Origin: Bacteroidales bacterium | GTDB lineage: Bacteria; Bacteroidota; Bacteroidia; Bacteroidales; VadinHA17 | DNA length: 64,000 nucleotides | Direction: 5' to 3' | Assembly (NCBI GenBank): GCA_009877105.1 | Contig: WXFD01000012.1 | Coordinates: forward strand, 1 to 64,000 | In this document: positions 8,922 through 18,808 of the stretch, in pieces | Layout of the letters: each line of letters opens with the position of its first letter | Position numbering within the stretch: the stretch's first letter is position 1 | Translations under genes and position numbers: made by a program | Notes under the pieces: generated by a model | Databases searched by the model: none | The model's input: the letters and a program-made list of their open reading frames with translations, nothing else | What the model was told of the DNA's origin: nothing

Positions 8922-9917
8922 ATGGAGCAAGCACAGGATATTCGGACACTTAATGAGAAAATAGAAAAAGAGAGCTCATTCGTTGACATCATCCGGATGG
9001 AAATGAATAAGGTAATTATCGGTCAGCGTCATCTGACCGATTCACTTATGATCGGTCTTCTTGCAAACGGGCATATCCTTCTTGAAGGAGTTCCGGGGTT
9101 AGCAAAAACCCTGGCCATAAAATCATTGGCATCCATAATTGATGCAAAATTCAGCAGGATCCAGTTCACTCCCGACCTGCTTCCTGCTGACCTGATTGGC
9201 ACTATGATTTACAGTCAGAAGAAGGAGGAATTCATTGTAAAGAAAGGCCCTGTCTTTGCGCATTTCATACTCGCCGATGAGATCAACAGGTCACCTGCCA
9301 AAGTCCAGAGCGCCCTGCTTGAAGCCATGCAGGAACGACAGATTACCATCGGAGAATCAACCTATCATCTGGAAGAGCCATTTCTTGTTCTTGCAACTCA
9401 GAACCCGATAGAACAGGAGGGTACATATCCTCTTCCGGAAGCACAGGTCGACAGGTTTATGATGAAAGTACTCATTGACTACCCTTCCATTGAGGAGGAA
9501 AAACTGATAATCCGTGAGAACCTGGGAAAAGAGTTTCCCAGGCCCGATACAGTACTGAAGCCGGAGGACATAATCAGGGCACGTGATATAGTGAAGGAGG
9601 TCTATATGGATGAGAAGATTGAAAACTATATACTGAACATTGTTTTTGCAAGCAGGAATCCCGGAAAGTATGGTTTGCCATCATATAACAGCATGATTGC
9701 TTACGGCGCATCCCCGCGCGCGTCCATCAACCTTGCACTTGCATCCAAGGCATATGCGTTTATCAGGAGAAGGGGTTATGTAATCCCTGAAGATGTCAGA
9801 ACAATATGCGCCGATGTTATGCGCCACAGGATCGGACTTACCTATGAAGCTGAAGCTGAAAACATTAATCAGGATAAGATTATTTCTGAGATACTTAATG
9901 TTGTTGAGGTTCCGTGA
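8922..9917 (+). CDS. moxR: MoxR-family AAA+ ATPase
   Basis: The 331-residue ATPase has Walker A (GVPGLAKT, about residues 58-65), Walker B (ADEINRS), sensor 1 (ATQNPIEQEGTYPLPEAQ) and a C-terminal lid domain. MoxR proteins act as chaperones with von Willebrand factor A (vWA) partner proteins. The DUF58 gene and two vWA genes directly downstream provide such partners. It opens the Bat operon, 75 bases before the DUF58 gene. Confidence 0.93.
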   Translation: MEQAQDIRTLNEKIEKESSFVDIIRMEMNKVIIGQRHLTDSLMIGLLANGHILLEGVPGLAKTLAIKSLASIIDAKFSRIQFTPDLLPADLIGTMIYSQKKEEFIVKKGPVFAHFILADEINRSPAKVQSALLEAMQERQITIGESTYHLEEPFLVLATQNPIEQEGTYPLPEAQVDRFMMKVLIDYPSIEEEKLIIRENLGKEFPRPDTVLKPEDIIRARDIVKEVYMDEKIENYILNIVFASRNPGKYGLPSYNSMIAYGASPRASINLALASKAYAFIRRRGYVIPEDVRTICADVMRHRIGLTYEAEAENINQDKIISEILNVVEVP

Positions 9918-9991
9918 CACACAAAAGCTTCGGGATATTAACGGCATGAGAGACGGTTTTTTGCGGTAATCAAACCTGAAGGTCTTGCAAG

Positions 9992-10855
9992 GTGGAAGCA
10001 ATTGAATTATTAAAGAAAGTAAGACGAATAGAGATCAAAACCCGGGGGCTGACCAGGCAGATCTTTGCCGGAGAATACCATAGTGCATTCAAGGGCCGGG
10101 GCATTGCCTTCAATGAGGTGAGAGAATATCAGTATGGCGACGATATCAGGAATATCGACTGGAATGTTACGGCAAGGTTTAATCATCCCTACGTGAAGGT
10201 TTTTGAAGAAGAAAGAGAACTCACCGTGATGCTGCTCATCGACCTGAGCGGATCGGGAAATTTCGGAACAAAAGTCAGCTTCAAAAGGGATCTCATGACG
10301 GAAGTTGCAGCAGTTCTTTCATTTTCTGCCATCTATAACAACGACAAGATCGGTGTGATCTTTTTCTCGGAAACAGTGGAAAAGTTCATCCCGCCCCAGA
10401 AAGGCAGAAAGCATATTCTCCGTATTATACGGGAACTGCTTGATTTCAAGCCACGCAGCAATAATACCAATCTGGGCGAACCTCTCAGGTTCCTTACCAA
10501 TGCAATTAAGAAGAGATGCACGGCTTTCATTATATCCGATTTCATTGCACCAGATTTTGATGAAGCCCTGAAAATCGCTGCAAATAAGCATGATGTTGTA
10601 GCGCTAAGGGTATATGATCCTTTCGAAAGGGAACTGCCCGATATCGGATTCGTAAAGGTAAGGGATTCTGAAACGGGTACTGAGAAATGGATTGATACAT
10701 CCTCGTCTCTGACAAGGAAGGCATACTCCAGGTGGTGGTCCGACCACACCGGAAATGTTGAAGGCACATTCAGAAAGTATGGCGTTGACTCCGTGAGCCT
10801 GTCAACAGGAGAAGATTATGTAAAACCATTGATAAAGCTTTTTGAAAACAGATGA
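9992..10855 (+). CDS. DUF58 (vWA-like) domain protein of the Bat operon
   Basis: The 287-residue soluble protein starts at a GTG; the residues that follow (EAIELLKKVRRIEIKTRGL) match the usual beginning of the family. The DUF58 core is clear: GRGIAFNEVREYQYGDDIRNIDWNVTAR, then a vWA-like strand with a metal-site motif (LLIDLSGSGNFG, residues about 81-92) and FIISDFIAPDF. DUF58 proteins usually pair with MoxR ATPases. Its stop overlaps the next start in ATGA, implying translational coupling. Confidence 0.92.
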   Translation: MEAIELLKKVRRIEIKTRGLTRQIFAGEYHSAFKGRGIAFNEVREYQYGDDIRNIDWNVTARFNHPYVKVFEEERELTVMLLIDLSGSGNFGTKVSFKRDLMTEVAAVLSFSAIYNNDKIGVIFFSETVEKFIPPQKGRKHILRIIRELLDFKPRSNNTNLGEPLRFLTNAIKKRCTAFIISDFIAPDFDEALKIAANKHDVVALRVYDPFERELPDIGFVKVRDSETGTEKWIDTSSSLTRKAYSRWWSDHTGNVEGTFRKYGVDSVSLSTGEDYVKPLIKLFENR

Positions 10856-11847
10856 TTACACAATCTTTCAGATCATATCTGTTGGGTTTGTTGTTTCTGA
10901 TATACCGGTTGGCAAACCTGAACTGCCAGGATATAACTGTTATCACAAAATTTGATACATCAAGGATTTACATTGGCGACCAGATCAATTTCTCCGTAAC
11001 TGTTGAACAGCCGGCCCGTTTGCAGATACCCTTTCCTGTTTTCAGGGATACCCTGGTAAAAAACATTGAAATACTTGCAGGGCCTGTTGTAGATACAACA
11101 ATCGTTGCCGACAGTCTGATCAGGGTAACGGGCCAATACCTTGTCACCTCATTTGATTCCGGCTATTACAGGGTTAACCCTGTCTATATTGAACTCAGGG
11201 ATGCCGGGGGTGTAAAAAGGTATTATTCCGATTATTCAGTTCTGGAAGTTGCCAGGGTAAAAGCCACTCCTCCTGATACAGTGAAAGGAATATTCGATAT
11301 TGTAAAGCCTTACAGGGCTCCCGTTACCCTCGGTGAGATTATGCCATGGATCCTCCTCGGAATAGTGGCTGTGGCGGCTATATGGTTCATAATAAGATTC
11401 GGCAGGAAACTTATTAAGCCAAAGGCAAGTCTTCCTGAGGTCATTCCTGTCGAAGCTGCCCATGTTATTGCACTCCGGGAACTGGAGCGGCTTAAGGATG
11501 AAAAATTGTGGCAGTCGGGTGAAACTAAGAAATATTATACACGGCTCACCGAAATACTCCGTAAATATCTTGAAAACAGGTTCGGTGTATTTTCGCTTGA
11601 GATGACAACATCTGAAACGCTTGATGCACTTATCAGGACCGGATTCAAAAAGGACGACAATTACAACCTGTTGAAATCGGTTCTTAACGGTGCCGATCTG
11701 GTTAAATTTGCCAGATATAAACCGGAGGCATCCGAAAACGAAATCCATTATGAAAATGCATGGAATTTCGTTTTGGCCACAAGAAAAGAAGAAGTATCCG
11801 AATCACCGGCTTCAGGTAATAACTTGAATAAAGATACCAGCACATGA
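10852..11847 (+). CDS. Short BatD-like membrane protein of the Bat operon
   Basis: The 331-residue product has an N-terminal signal segment, a beta-rich periplasmic part (about 25-160), one transmembrane helix (about 165-187) and a cytoplasmic region rich in charged helices. The layout is a half-length version of BatD. The cytoplasmic part (TRLTEILRKYLENRFGVFSLEMTTSETLDALI) resembles the C-terminal region of the full-length BatD at 14692-16512. It overlaps its neighbours by 4 bases on each side (ATGA junctions), so it is embedded in the operon and probably part of the same envelope complex. Confidence 0.8.
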   Translation: MITQSFRSYLLGLLFLIYRLANLNCQDITVITKFDTSRIYIGDQINFSVTVEQPARLQIPFPVFRDTLVKNIEILAGPVVDTTIVADSLIRVTGQYLVTSFDSGYYRVNPVYIELRDAGGVKRYYSDYSVLEVARVKATPPDTVKGIFDIVKPYRAPVTLGEIMPWILLGIVAVAAIWFIIRFGRKLIKPKASLPEVIPVEAAHVIALRELERLKDEKLWQSGETKKYYTRLTEILRKYLENRFGVFSLEMTTSETLDALIRTGFKKDDNYNLLKSVLNGADLVKFARYKPEASENEIHYENAWNFVLATRKEEVSESPASGNNLNKDTST

Positions 11848-12836
11848 ACGGGATAATATTTGCGGATCCGAATTTCCTGTACCTGCTGCTTCTGGTGCCG
11901 GTGATTATCGCTTTTTATGTTCTGAAGCAACATAATGCTTCTGCATCATTAAGTATGCCTGAGCTGCAACCTTTCAACCAGGCCGGCAAGACTTTCCGTA
12001 ATTACCTGAGACATGCCTTGTTTGCATTCAGGGTACTGGCTTTTGTTTTCCTGATATTGGTCCTGGCAAGGCCGCAGGCAACCAATACCTTTCAGGACAT
12101 GTCAACGGAAGGAATAGATATCATGCTGACAATGGATATCTCGGGGAGCATGCTTGCAAGGGATTTTAAGCCCGACAGGCTTGAAGCATCCAAGAATGTG
12201 GCCACTGAATTTATTTCAGGGAGGCCCTATGACCGAATCGGACTGGTTGTATTCAGCGGTGAAAGTTTCACTCAGTGTCCCCTTACAACAGATCATGCCG
12301 TCCTGATAAATCTGATGCGGGAGATCAAAAGCGGCATGATTGAAGATGGGACTGCTATCGGTATGGGACTTGCAAATGCAATAAACAGAATAAAGGATTC
12401 TGAAGCCAAAAGCAAAGTGATTATCCTTTTAACCGATGGTGTCAACAACAGGGGTGAAATAGCTCCGGCCACTGCTGCCGAGATTGCAAAAACATACGGA
12501 ATAAGGGTTTACACAATAGGTGTCGGAACCCAGGGCATGGCTCCCTATCCTGTCCAGACACCATTCGGTACCCGCTACCAGAATATGCCCGTAGAGATTG
12601 ATGAGGCAATACTGACCCAGATAGCACGGGAAACAGGAGGCAGGTATTTCAGGGCCACAGATAACAATAAACTGGTGGAAGTTTACAATGAAATCGACAA
12701 GCTTGAAAAATCAATCATCGATGTCAGACAATTCAGCAAAAAGGAAGAAAAATTCCTTTGGCCTGCATTCGCCGCTTTCTGCCTGATGGCACTGGAATTG
12801 ATACTGCATTATACGTTATTGAGAAACCTAACTTAA
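11844..12836 (+). CDS. batA: BatA, vWA-domain membrane protein
   Basis: The 330-residue protein has two N-terminal transmembrane helices (about 8-25 and 55-75), a vWA domain and a C-terminal helix. The metal-ion-dependent adhesion site is intact: DISGS, a Thr in DGTAIGMG, and Asp in LLTDGVNN. It belongs to the aerotolerance Bat system described in Bacteroides fragilis; the molecular function is still unsettled. The start overlaps the preceding gene by 4 bases and batB follows after 12. Confidence 0.92.
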   Translation: MNGIIFADPNFLYLLLLVPVIIAFYVLKQHNASASLSMPELQPFNQAGKTFRNYLRHALFAFRVLAFVFLILVLARPQATNTFQDMSTEGIDIMLTMDISGSMLARDFKPDRLEASKNVATEFISGRPYDRIGLVVFSGESFTQCPLTTDHAVLINLMREIKSGMIEDGTAIGMGLANAINRIKDSEAKSKVIILLTDGVNNRGEIAPATAAEIAKTYGIRVYTIGVGTQGMAPYPVQTPFGTRYQNMPVEIDEAILTQIARETGGRYFRATDNNKLVEVYNEIDKLEKSIIDVRQFSKKEEKFLWPAFAAFCLMALELILHYTLLRNLT

Positions 12837-12848
12837 AACCAGACAATC

Positions 12849-13889
12849 ATGCAGTTGTTCAGATTTGCCAATCCTCAGTACCTGTATCTTTTACTTATTC
12901 TGCCGGTAATGCTTGTCATTTTCCTCCTGAATAACCTGCGCAGGAAAAGATTGATCAGAAAAATCGGCACCCCCGCTCTTGTTAGTAAACTGATTCCGGA
13001 AATGTCGGGAAACAGACCCCTGATTAAGTTCCTGATTATGATGCTTGCCGTGTCTTCTGCAGTGATAATGCTTGCCCGGCCGCAATACGGGTCCAAATTA
13101 GAAGAAGTTAAAAAGCAGGGAGTGGAGGTCATAATAGCACTTGATGTCAGTAATTCCATGCTGGCCGAGGATATTCAGCCCAACAGGCTGGTAAGGGCCA
13201 AACAGGCAATCTCTAGGCTGGTTGACAACCTTTCCAACGACAGGATCGGATTGATAGTCTTTGCAGGTGATGCCTATACCCAGGTGCCTGTAACCACCGA
13301 TTATGTGTCGGCAAAAATGTTCCTTTCCACAATAACACCAGATATGGTTGCAAAACAGGGAACGGCTATCGGGGCAGCAATCGAACTGGGAATAAGATCA
13401 TTCAGCCCGGGTGAAGGTAAAAGCAGAGCCATGATAATTATTACTGACGGCGAAAACCATGAAAAAGATCCGTTATCATCTGCAGAGGAGGCTGCAAAGG
13501 CAGGAATAATAATCCATACGATAGGAATTGGCTCACCAGAGGGAGTTCCGATACCCATCAGCAGCGGAGGAAGGAAAGATTATCTGAAGGATACTGAAGG
13601 CAATACGGTAATCACCAAACTCGATGAAGAAACGCTTAAAAATATTGCACTCAGAACAGGAGGCAGCTATGTCCGGGCCAGCAATTCAAGTCTGGGCCTG
13701 GATGAAATTTTCAGCAATATCAGAAAAATGAAAAAGGAAGAACTGGAAGGTACGATTTATACCGAATATAATGACCAGTTCCGGATTTTCGCAGGAATTT
13801 CCGCTATATTCCTTATCCTTGAATTCTTGATCATGAACAGAAAAAACCGCAGGCTGGCAAACGTCAGATTATTTAAATTTAAGATCTAA
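12849..13889 (+). CDS. batB: BatB, second vWA-domain membrane protein
   Basis: The 346-residue paralogue of BatA has the same plan: two N-terminal membrane helices, a vWA domain with DVSNS, Thr in QGTAIGAAI and IITDGENH, and a C-terminal membrane helix. The pair probably form a periplasmic vWA complex driven by the MoxR ATPase. The operon continues 10 bases downstream into batC. Confidence 0.92.
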   Translation: MQLFRFANPQYLYLLLILPVMLVIFLLNNLRRKRLIRKIGTPALVSKLIPEMSGNRPLIKFLIMMLAVSSAVIMLARPQYGSKLEEVKKQGVEVIIALDVSNSMLAEDIQPNRLVRAKQAISRLVDNLSNDRIGLIVFAGDAYTQVPVTTDYVSAKMFLSTITPDMVAKQGTAIGAAIELGIRSFSPGEGKSRAMIIITDGENHEKDPLSSAEEAAKAGIIIHTIGIGSPEGVPIPISSGGRKDYLKDTEGNTVITKLDEETLKNIALRTGGSYVRASNSSLGLDEIFSNIRKMKKEELEGTIYTEYNDQFRIFAGISAIFLILEFLIMNRKNRRLANVRLFKFKI

Positions 13890-13899
13890 TTTTGTAACC

Positions 13900-14685
13900 A
13901 TGCATATCCTGAGACACAAATACTTGATTTCTGATCATGGTATTGTACTGACATTATGTATATTATATCTATTTCCCGCAACCCTGACCGGACAAGCTGA
14001 AAAAAAATTCATCAGGCAGGGAAACCGGGAATATGAAAAGGAAAAATTCGCCGAATCTGAAATTTCATACCGGAGAGCGCTTGATAAAAACAAAGCATTT
14101 CCCGATGCCGTATTCAATATTGGCGATGCTTTGTACAAACAGGAAAAATATGATGATGCAGTGCGGCAGTTTGAAGGCAGCTCGGCAATGACGGATAATC
14201 CCGATAAAAAATCTGAGGCATTTTATAACCAGGGCAATTCGCTTCTGATGGGCGGGAAGCTGCAGGAAAGCATTGAAGCATACAAAAATTCCCTGAGATT
14301 AAAACCCGGTAACCTGGAAGCAAAATATAATCTCGCTTTTGCACAGGATTTGCTAAGGAAACAAGAGGAACAAAAAAATCAGGACAAGAATAAACAGGAT
14401 AACAGGGAACAAAACCAGGAACGGCAAAATAATCAGGACAAGGAAAACAACGATAAGGATCAGGAGAAACAGCAGGAACAGAATAACCAGCAGCAACAAC
14501 AACAGCAGCAGCAGCAACAACAACAACAACAACAACAACAGCAGCAGCAGGAGCAACAGGGGATTTCAAGGGAGGATGCTGAACGTCTGCTGAATTCAAT
14601 TGCAAATGACGAGAAGAATGTTCAGGAGAAAGTTAAACGGGCAAAAGTGGCTGACACAAGGGTTAGAACCCTGAAAAACTGGTGA
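13900..14685 (+). CDS. batC: BatC, TPR protein with a long polyglutamine tract
   Basis: The 261-residue exported protein has a signal segment (about 10-28), three TPR-like repeats (about 35-150: REYEKEKFAESEISYRRAL, DALYKQEKYDDAVRQFE, NSLLMGGKLQESIEAYKNSL) and a low-complexity tail. The tail goes from N/Q/K/D/E-rich to 21 uninterrupted glutamines (residues 197-217), then a charged C-terminal segment. TPRs probably mediate contacts within the Bat complex. The tract is coded by mixed CAG/CAA and is a candidate for length variation. It lies 6 bases before batD. Confidence 0.9.
   Translation: MHILRHKYLISDHGIVLTLCILYLFPATLTGQAEKKFIRQGNREYEKEKFAESEISYRRALDKNKAFPDAVFNIGDALYKQEKYDDAVRQFEGSSAMTDNPDKKSEAFYNQGNSLLMGGKLQESIEAYKNSLRLKPGNLEAKYNLAFAQDLLRKQEEQKNQDKNKQDNREQNQERQNNQDKENNDKDQEKQQEQNNQQQQQQQQQQQQQQQQQQQQQEQQGISREDAERLLNSIANDEKNVQEKVKRAKVADTRVRTLKNW
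14488..14550 (+). repeat. CAG/CAA trinucleotide run (21 Gln codons)
   Basis: Sixty-three bases of CAR codons lie in batC, including nine CAA codons in a row. Flanking codons are also Gln-rich. Such a tract can change length by slippage in whole codons without breaking the frame. Confidence 0.95.
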
Positions 14686-14691
14686 CCGGAA

Positions 14692-16512
14692 ATGAAATTA
14701 CACAGGTTGATATTATCTTTATTACTGATTGTTCTGCGTCTTAACTCGCAGGGTCAGGATATCACTGTCGCAGCCGATTATCCCGGCGTTGTTCGTACAG
14801 GGGAACAATTTACGATAACCTGGACGATTAATTCCGGAGGAGGTGAATTTGTTCCACCGTCCTTCGATGGATTCTATAAGCTGATGGGGCCACAGACCTC
14901 ATACAGTTCAAGCACTCAAATCATTAATGGCAAGATCACCAGGGAAACCACATATTCCTACTCATATTATCTGCAGGCCGTCAACTCCGGCAACTTCGTC
15001 CTTGCCCCGGCAACTTTTATTTACAAGAACCGGACCTACAGTTCGGATTCCATCCGGATAGAAGTCACAGGAACCGGAAGCAACCAGCAGGGAAGAACAA
15101 TGCCGGGGGCTTCAGGAAATGAAATCACTGAGCCCGTCAGGGAAACAAAAGATGATATTTTTCTGAATCTGTCTGTAAATAAAAAAGATGTCTATATCGG
15201 TGAACATATAGTGGCCACGGTGAAGATCTATACAAAAGTTGATATTTCGGGAATAAGCGAAATAAAATATCCCGGATTTGAAGGATTTCTGAGAACTGAT
15301 CTGAACACACCTCCACTTACTTCTTTGCAAAGAGAGAATGTTAACGGTACAATATACGGAACAGGGATTATTCAGCAGTTTCTGATATATCCCCAGGTAT
15401 CGGGAGAGATAACAATCGATCCCGTTCAGATAAAAGTCCTGATTCAACAGAAATCAGGCAGGTCAGATCCGTTCTTCGGTGATTTCTTCGCCACCTATAC
15501 AACCGTCCCAAGAGTTGTTGTAAGCCCTGCTGTAAAAATAAAGTCGAGGCCCTTGCCGGAAACAAAGCCCGATGACTTTTCAGGGATCGTAGGCAAAATA
15601 TCTCTGGCAGCATCTCTTGATAAAGACTCTGTAAAAGTCAATGACGCAGTGAATCTGAAAATAATCCTGTCGGGAACCGGAAACCTGAGACTGGCAAATG
15701 CTCCTGATCTGAAATTACCCCCTGATATTGAAGTATACGACCCCAAAATATCCGATGACCTCAAAAACACGACCGAAGGGACCTCAGGAAGAAAGATATT
15801 CGAATATCTGCTGATTCCACGTCATCATGGAGAGTATTCAATTCCGCCGGTGTCATTTTCATATTTTGATGTTTCAACTAAGAAATACGAAAAGCTTACA
15901 GTCCCCGGACTGCACTTTTATGCAAGCCGGAGTGATCAGCCAGGAACCGGGATAACAGTATTTGGAGGAGTTTCAAAAGAGGATGTTAAATATCTGGGCA
16001 GGGATATCCGGTTCATAGACCAGAATCCCGGATCACTCAATAAGCCGATGAATATCCTGACATCGAAACGATCGTTTTACACAGCATATGCCGGAGCTTT
16101 TATTTTGTTCCTCGCAATTCTTTTTGTCAGGAGGGAGCATGTAAGAAGGAATTCGGACATTGCTATGGTCCGCAACAGGAAAGCTGCGAAAGTTGCGGGA
16201 AAGCGACTGAAAACAGCAAAAGCCTGCCTGAAGGAGGGGCCTTCCGACACATTTTATGATGAGATACTTAAAGCAATTTGGGGTTATCTGAGTGATAAGC
16301 TGAACATACCCGTTTCTGATCTGACCAGGAACCGGGCCGTTGAATCACTCCGCGAAAGAGGCATCGCAGAAGAACAGATCGACAAACTGGTCTCGGTACT
16401 TGATGCATGTGAATATGCCAGATATGCTCCATCTTCATCAGGAACTGAGGCAGCCAGGCTGTATGAAGATGCATCAGATTTTATAAGTTATGTTGAAAAT
16501 CCGGTACGTTGA
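14692..16512 (+). CDS. batD: BatD, large periplasmic/membrane protein
   Basis: The 606-residue protein begins with a signal peptide and contains repeated immunoglobulin-like beta domains (about 20-440) in the periplasm. The pattern VNKKDVYIGEHIVATVKIYT and AASLDKDSVKVNDAVNLKIILSG is typical of BatD. A transmembrane helix near 463-480 leads to a cytoplasmic tail similar to that of the short BatD-like protein encoded earlier in the operon. It probably scaffolds BatA/B/C. batE starts 1 base after its stop. Confidence 0.92.
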   Translation: MKLHRLILSLLLIVLRLNSQGQDITVAADYPGVVRTGEQFTITWTINSGGGEFVPPSFDGFYKLMGPQTSYSSSTQIINGKITRETTYSYSYYLQAVNSGNFVLAPATFIYKNRTYSSDSIRIEVTGTGSNQQGRTMPGASGNEITEPVRETKDDIFLNLSVNKKDVYIGEHIVATVKIYTKVDISGISEIKYPGFEGFLRTDLNTPPLTSLQRENVNGTIYGTGIIQQFLIYPQVSGEITIDPVQIKVLIQQKSGRSDPFFGDFFATYTTVPRVVVSPAVKIKSRPLPETKPDDFSGIVGKISLAASLDKDSVKVNDAVNLKIILSGTGNLRLANAPDLKLPPDIEVYDPKISDDLKNTTEGTSGRKIFEYLLIPRHHGEYSIPPVSFSYFDVSTKKYEKLTVPGLHFYASRSDQPGTGITVFGGVSKEDVKYLGRDIRFIDQNPGSLNKPMNILTSKRSFYTAYAGAFILFLAILFVRREHVRRNSDIAMVRNRKAAKVAGKRLKTAKACLKEGPSDTFYDEILKAIWGYLSDKLNIPVSDLTRNRAVESLRERGIAEEQIDKLVSVLDACEYARYAPSSSGTEAARLYEDASDFISYVENPVR

Positions 16513-16513
16513 A

Positions 16514-17284
16514 ATGAAGCATATTAAAATTATCCTGTTTCTTTTGATTTTTTTCCTTCCGACAGCGAGACCTGCTTTTGCACAGGAGTTGCCCGCAGAA
16601 AAATTCAGCAGGGGAGTGGAATACTACAAATCCGCTAATTTCAAGGAAGCTCTGGATGTATGGATGGATATCTACAATACAGGTTACAGGTCTGCAGCTT
16701 TGTACTATAATATCGGCAATGCCTGCTTCAAACTGAATAATGTCCCCGGCGCCATCCTTTTTTATGAGAGAGCAAAGCTCCTTAAACCGGGAGATGACAA
16801 TATAGAATATAATCTTCAGATTGCCAGAACGATGGTTGTTGATAAGACCGAAGAGATCCCGGGATTGTTTTTTGTGAAGTGGTTTGATTTTATCTCATTG
16901 CTGGTGACAACCAATAATTGGGCCATGATAAGCCTCGCTGCTTTCATTTTCGCCCTGATATCATCTTCAATATACCTTTATTCCTCCTCATACAGACTGA
17001 AAATAATCAGTTTCTGGCTTGCCCTGGCTTTATTTGTACTTTCAGCCTGCACATTGTCATTTTCATTCAGGAACAGGTCCCTGGTCCATAACAGCCGGTC
17101 CGCAATTATCTTTTCCCCGTCGGTAAATGGAAAAAGCTCTCCTGATGCAAGCGGAACGGATCTTTTTATCCTTCACGAGGGATCGAAGGTTACAATCGTG
17201 GATGAGGTCGGTCAGTGGTATGAGATCAGATTGTCCGACGGCAACAAGGGATGGGTTCCATCCGACTGTCTAAGCAAAATCTAG
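16514..17284 (+). CDS. batE: BatE, TPR and SH3-like domain membrane protein
   Basis: The 256-residue protein starts at the ATG right after the batD stop; an in-frame ATG inside batD would add eight residues without a signal character. It has a signal peptide ending near AFAQ, TPR repeats (about 25-110), two transmembrane helices (about 134-155 and 165-185) and a C-terminal bacterial SH3-like domain (about 205-256, ending GNKGWVPSDCLSKI) that may bind peptidoglycan. It closes the operon. Confidence 0.9.
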   Translation: MKHIKIILFLLIFFLPTARPAFAQELPAEKFSRGVEYYKSANFKEALDVWMDIYNTGYRSAALYYNIGNACFKLNNVPGAILFYERAKLLKPGDDNIEYNLQIARTMVVDKTEEIPGLFFVKWFDFISLLVTTNNWAMISLAAFIFALISSSIYLYSSSYRLKIISFWLALALFVLSACTLSFSFRNRSLVHNSRSAIIFSPSVNGKSSPDASGTDLFILHEGSKVTIVDEVGQWYEIRLSDGNKGWVPSDCLSKI

Positions 17285-17412
17285 GTTTATAAACGGCTGC
17301 CCGGAATTCCTCTTTCAGGGAATTCACTTTAGGGGTTTCAGCCTTACGCATATATGGAACATATGCAAGTCAGATCCGTCAGATGTCTGAATTACTGCGG
17401 AAATACTCCCCA

Positions 17413-18078
17413 TCATGCCCAGTTAATGGGAGTAATCCCATTCATCTTCAGGTATTCATTGCACTTGCTGAAATGCCTGTTTCCGAAAAATCCCCTTTGT
17501 GCAGACAGAGGTGAGGGATGAACGGATTTAAGAACCAGGTGCTTCTGATAGTCAATGGATTCTCCCTTTTTCTGTGCATAAGCCCCCCAAAGAAAAAAAA
17601 CCAGGTTCTTCCTTTCATCATTAAGCACCTTTATTACGGAATCGGTGAACTCCTCCCATCCTTTCTTCTGATGAGAGCCAGCAGCATGCGCCCTTACGGT
17701 CAGGGTGGCATTAAGCAACAGTACTCCCTGCGAGGCCCATCTTTCGAGATTTCCGGATGGCAGCGGGTCGATGCCCAGATCAGAGCCGATCTCTTTAAAA
17801 ATATTGACCAGACTGGGAGGGAACTCAATCCCGTCACGCACGGAGAAACATAATCCATGAGCCTGCCCTGGTCCGTGATAAGGATCCTGTCCCAGAATAA
17901 CAACTTTTACCCTGTCGAACGGGCAAAGATTAAACGCATTGAAGATAAGAGATCCGGGAGGATAAACAACAGTATTCCTGTATTCCTCACGCACAAACCG
18001 GGTCAGCCTTTCAAAATATTCCTTCCTGAACTCATCATTTAACCGTAATTTCCACCCTTCCTCAATTTTTACATCCAT
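17413..18078 (-). CDS. ung: Uracil-DNA glycosylase, family 1
   Basis: The 221-residue enzyme removes uracil from DNA. The catalytic Asp65 sits in [14 protein letters not shown], and the His187 loop HPSPLS is intact; [21 protein letters not shown] is also family-typical. I start at [10 protein letters not shown] because it matches the usual N terminus. An ATG 23 codons upstream would add a hydrophobic leader that a nuclear-acid repair enzyme should not have. It converges with the Bat operon. Confidence 0.94.
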   Translation of the reverse strand: MDVKIEEGWKLRLNDEFRKEYFERLTRFVREEYRNTVVYPPGSLIFNAFNLCPFDRVKVVILGQDPYHGPGQAHGLCFSVRDGIEFPPSLVNIFKEIGSDLGIDPLPSGNLERWASQGVLLLNATLTVRAHAAGSHQKKGWEEFTDSVIKVLNDERKNLVFFLWGAYAQKKGESIDYQKHLVLKSVHPSPLSAQRGFFGNRHFSKCNEYLKMNGITPINWA

Positions 18079-18356
18079 CTTTTGAATGATAATAAAAATC
18101 AATATAAAAAGGGCCGGCTTCCAATGCCAGCCCTTATCTGCCGTCAATCCGTCACAACCTTAAACTTAAATAATCTATGACAAACAACCAGATGAAATCC
18201 AAAATGTATTTTACTAACTGTAACCTCCTTACACCTAATTACAAAAATAGGCTCCGGAAAGCTATTTTCCCAATATTTTCAGGCAATTTTACTAACCGGT
18301 ACCTGTTAATAAAATAATACTTTTCAACACAGAAGTTGTAATTTTATCCGAAAACA

Positions 18357-18803
18357 ATGGGAAAGGAAATTGAAAGGAAATTCCTTGTGAAACCCGGCTT
18401 CAGGGCTAGTTTGCCAGAGGCCGTCAATATTGTGCAGGGTTATTTTTCCGTTGATCCGCTTAGAACCGTGCGGCTGCGTATTTTTAATGAAAAGGCATTG
18501 CTGACTGTAAAGAGCATGGCCGGCAGCATGAATCTTGCCAGATATGAATGGGAGATCGAGGTTCCCATTGCCATGGCCCGTGAGATGATGGATATATGCC
18601 TTCCTCAGAGGATCACTAAATCGAGATACAGCATACCATGGGGTAATCATACATTTGAAGTGGATGTATTCCATGGAAAACATGAAGGGCTTGTCATTGC
18701 AGAAATTGAGCTGGACAGTGAGGGCGAGCAGTTTGAAAAGCCTGATTGGCTGGGAGATGAGGTAACCGGCAATCCTGATTACTATAATTCCAATCTTGTT
18801 TGA
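18357..18803 (+). CDS. CYTH-domain (triphosphate tunnel) protein
   Basis: The 148-residue protein has the N-terminal ExExK signature (E4-I-E6-R-K8) and alternating charged beta strands (TVRLRIFNEKALLTVKS, YEWEIEVPI, VIAEIELDSEGE) of the CYTH fold. Members hydrolyse inorganic triphosphate or act on similar substrates using divalent metals. It ends 5 bases before the converging DMT gene. The exact substrate cannot be told from sequence. Confidence 0.9.
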   Translation: MGKEIERKFLVKPGFRASLPEAVNIVQGYFSVDPLRTVRLRIFNEKALLTVKSMAGSMNLARYEWEIEVPIAMAREMMDICLPQRITKSRYSIPWGNHTFEVDVFHGKHEGLVIAEIELDSEGEQFEKPDWLGDEVTGNPDYYNSNLV

Positions 18804-18808
18804 AACTC

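Noticed and set aside
14353..14556. Leucine-rich membrane protein on the minus strand
   Set aside because: It is the antisense of the polyglutamine-coding run in batC; CTG/TTG codons give poly-Leu by necessity.
17300..17330. Terminator after batE (GAATTCC/GGAATTC)
   Set aside because: A 7-bp stem is present, but no U tract follows.
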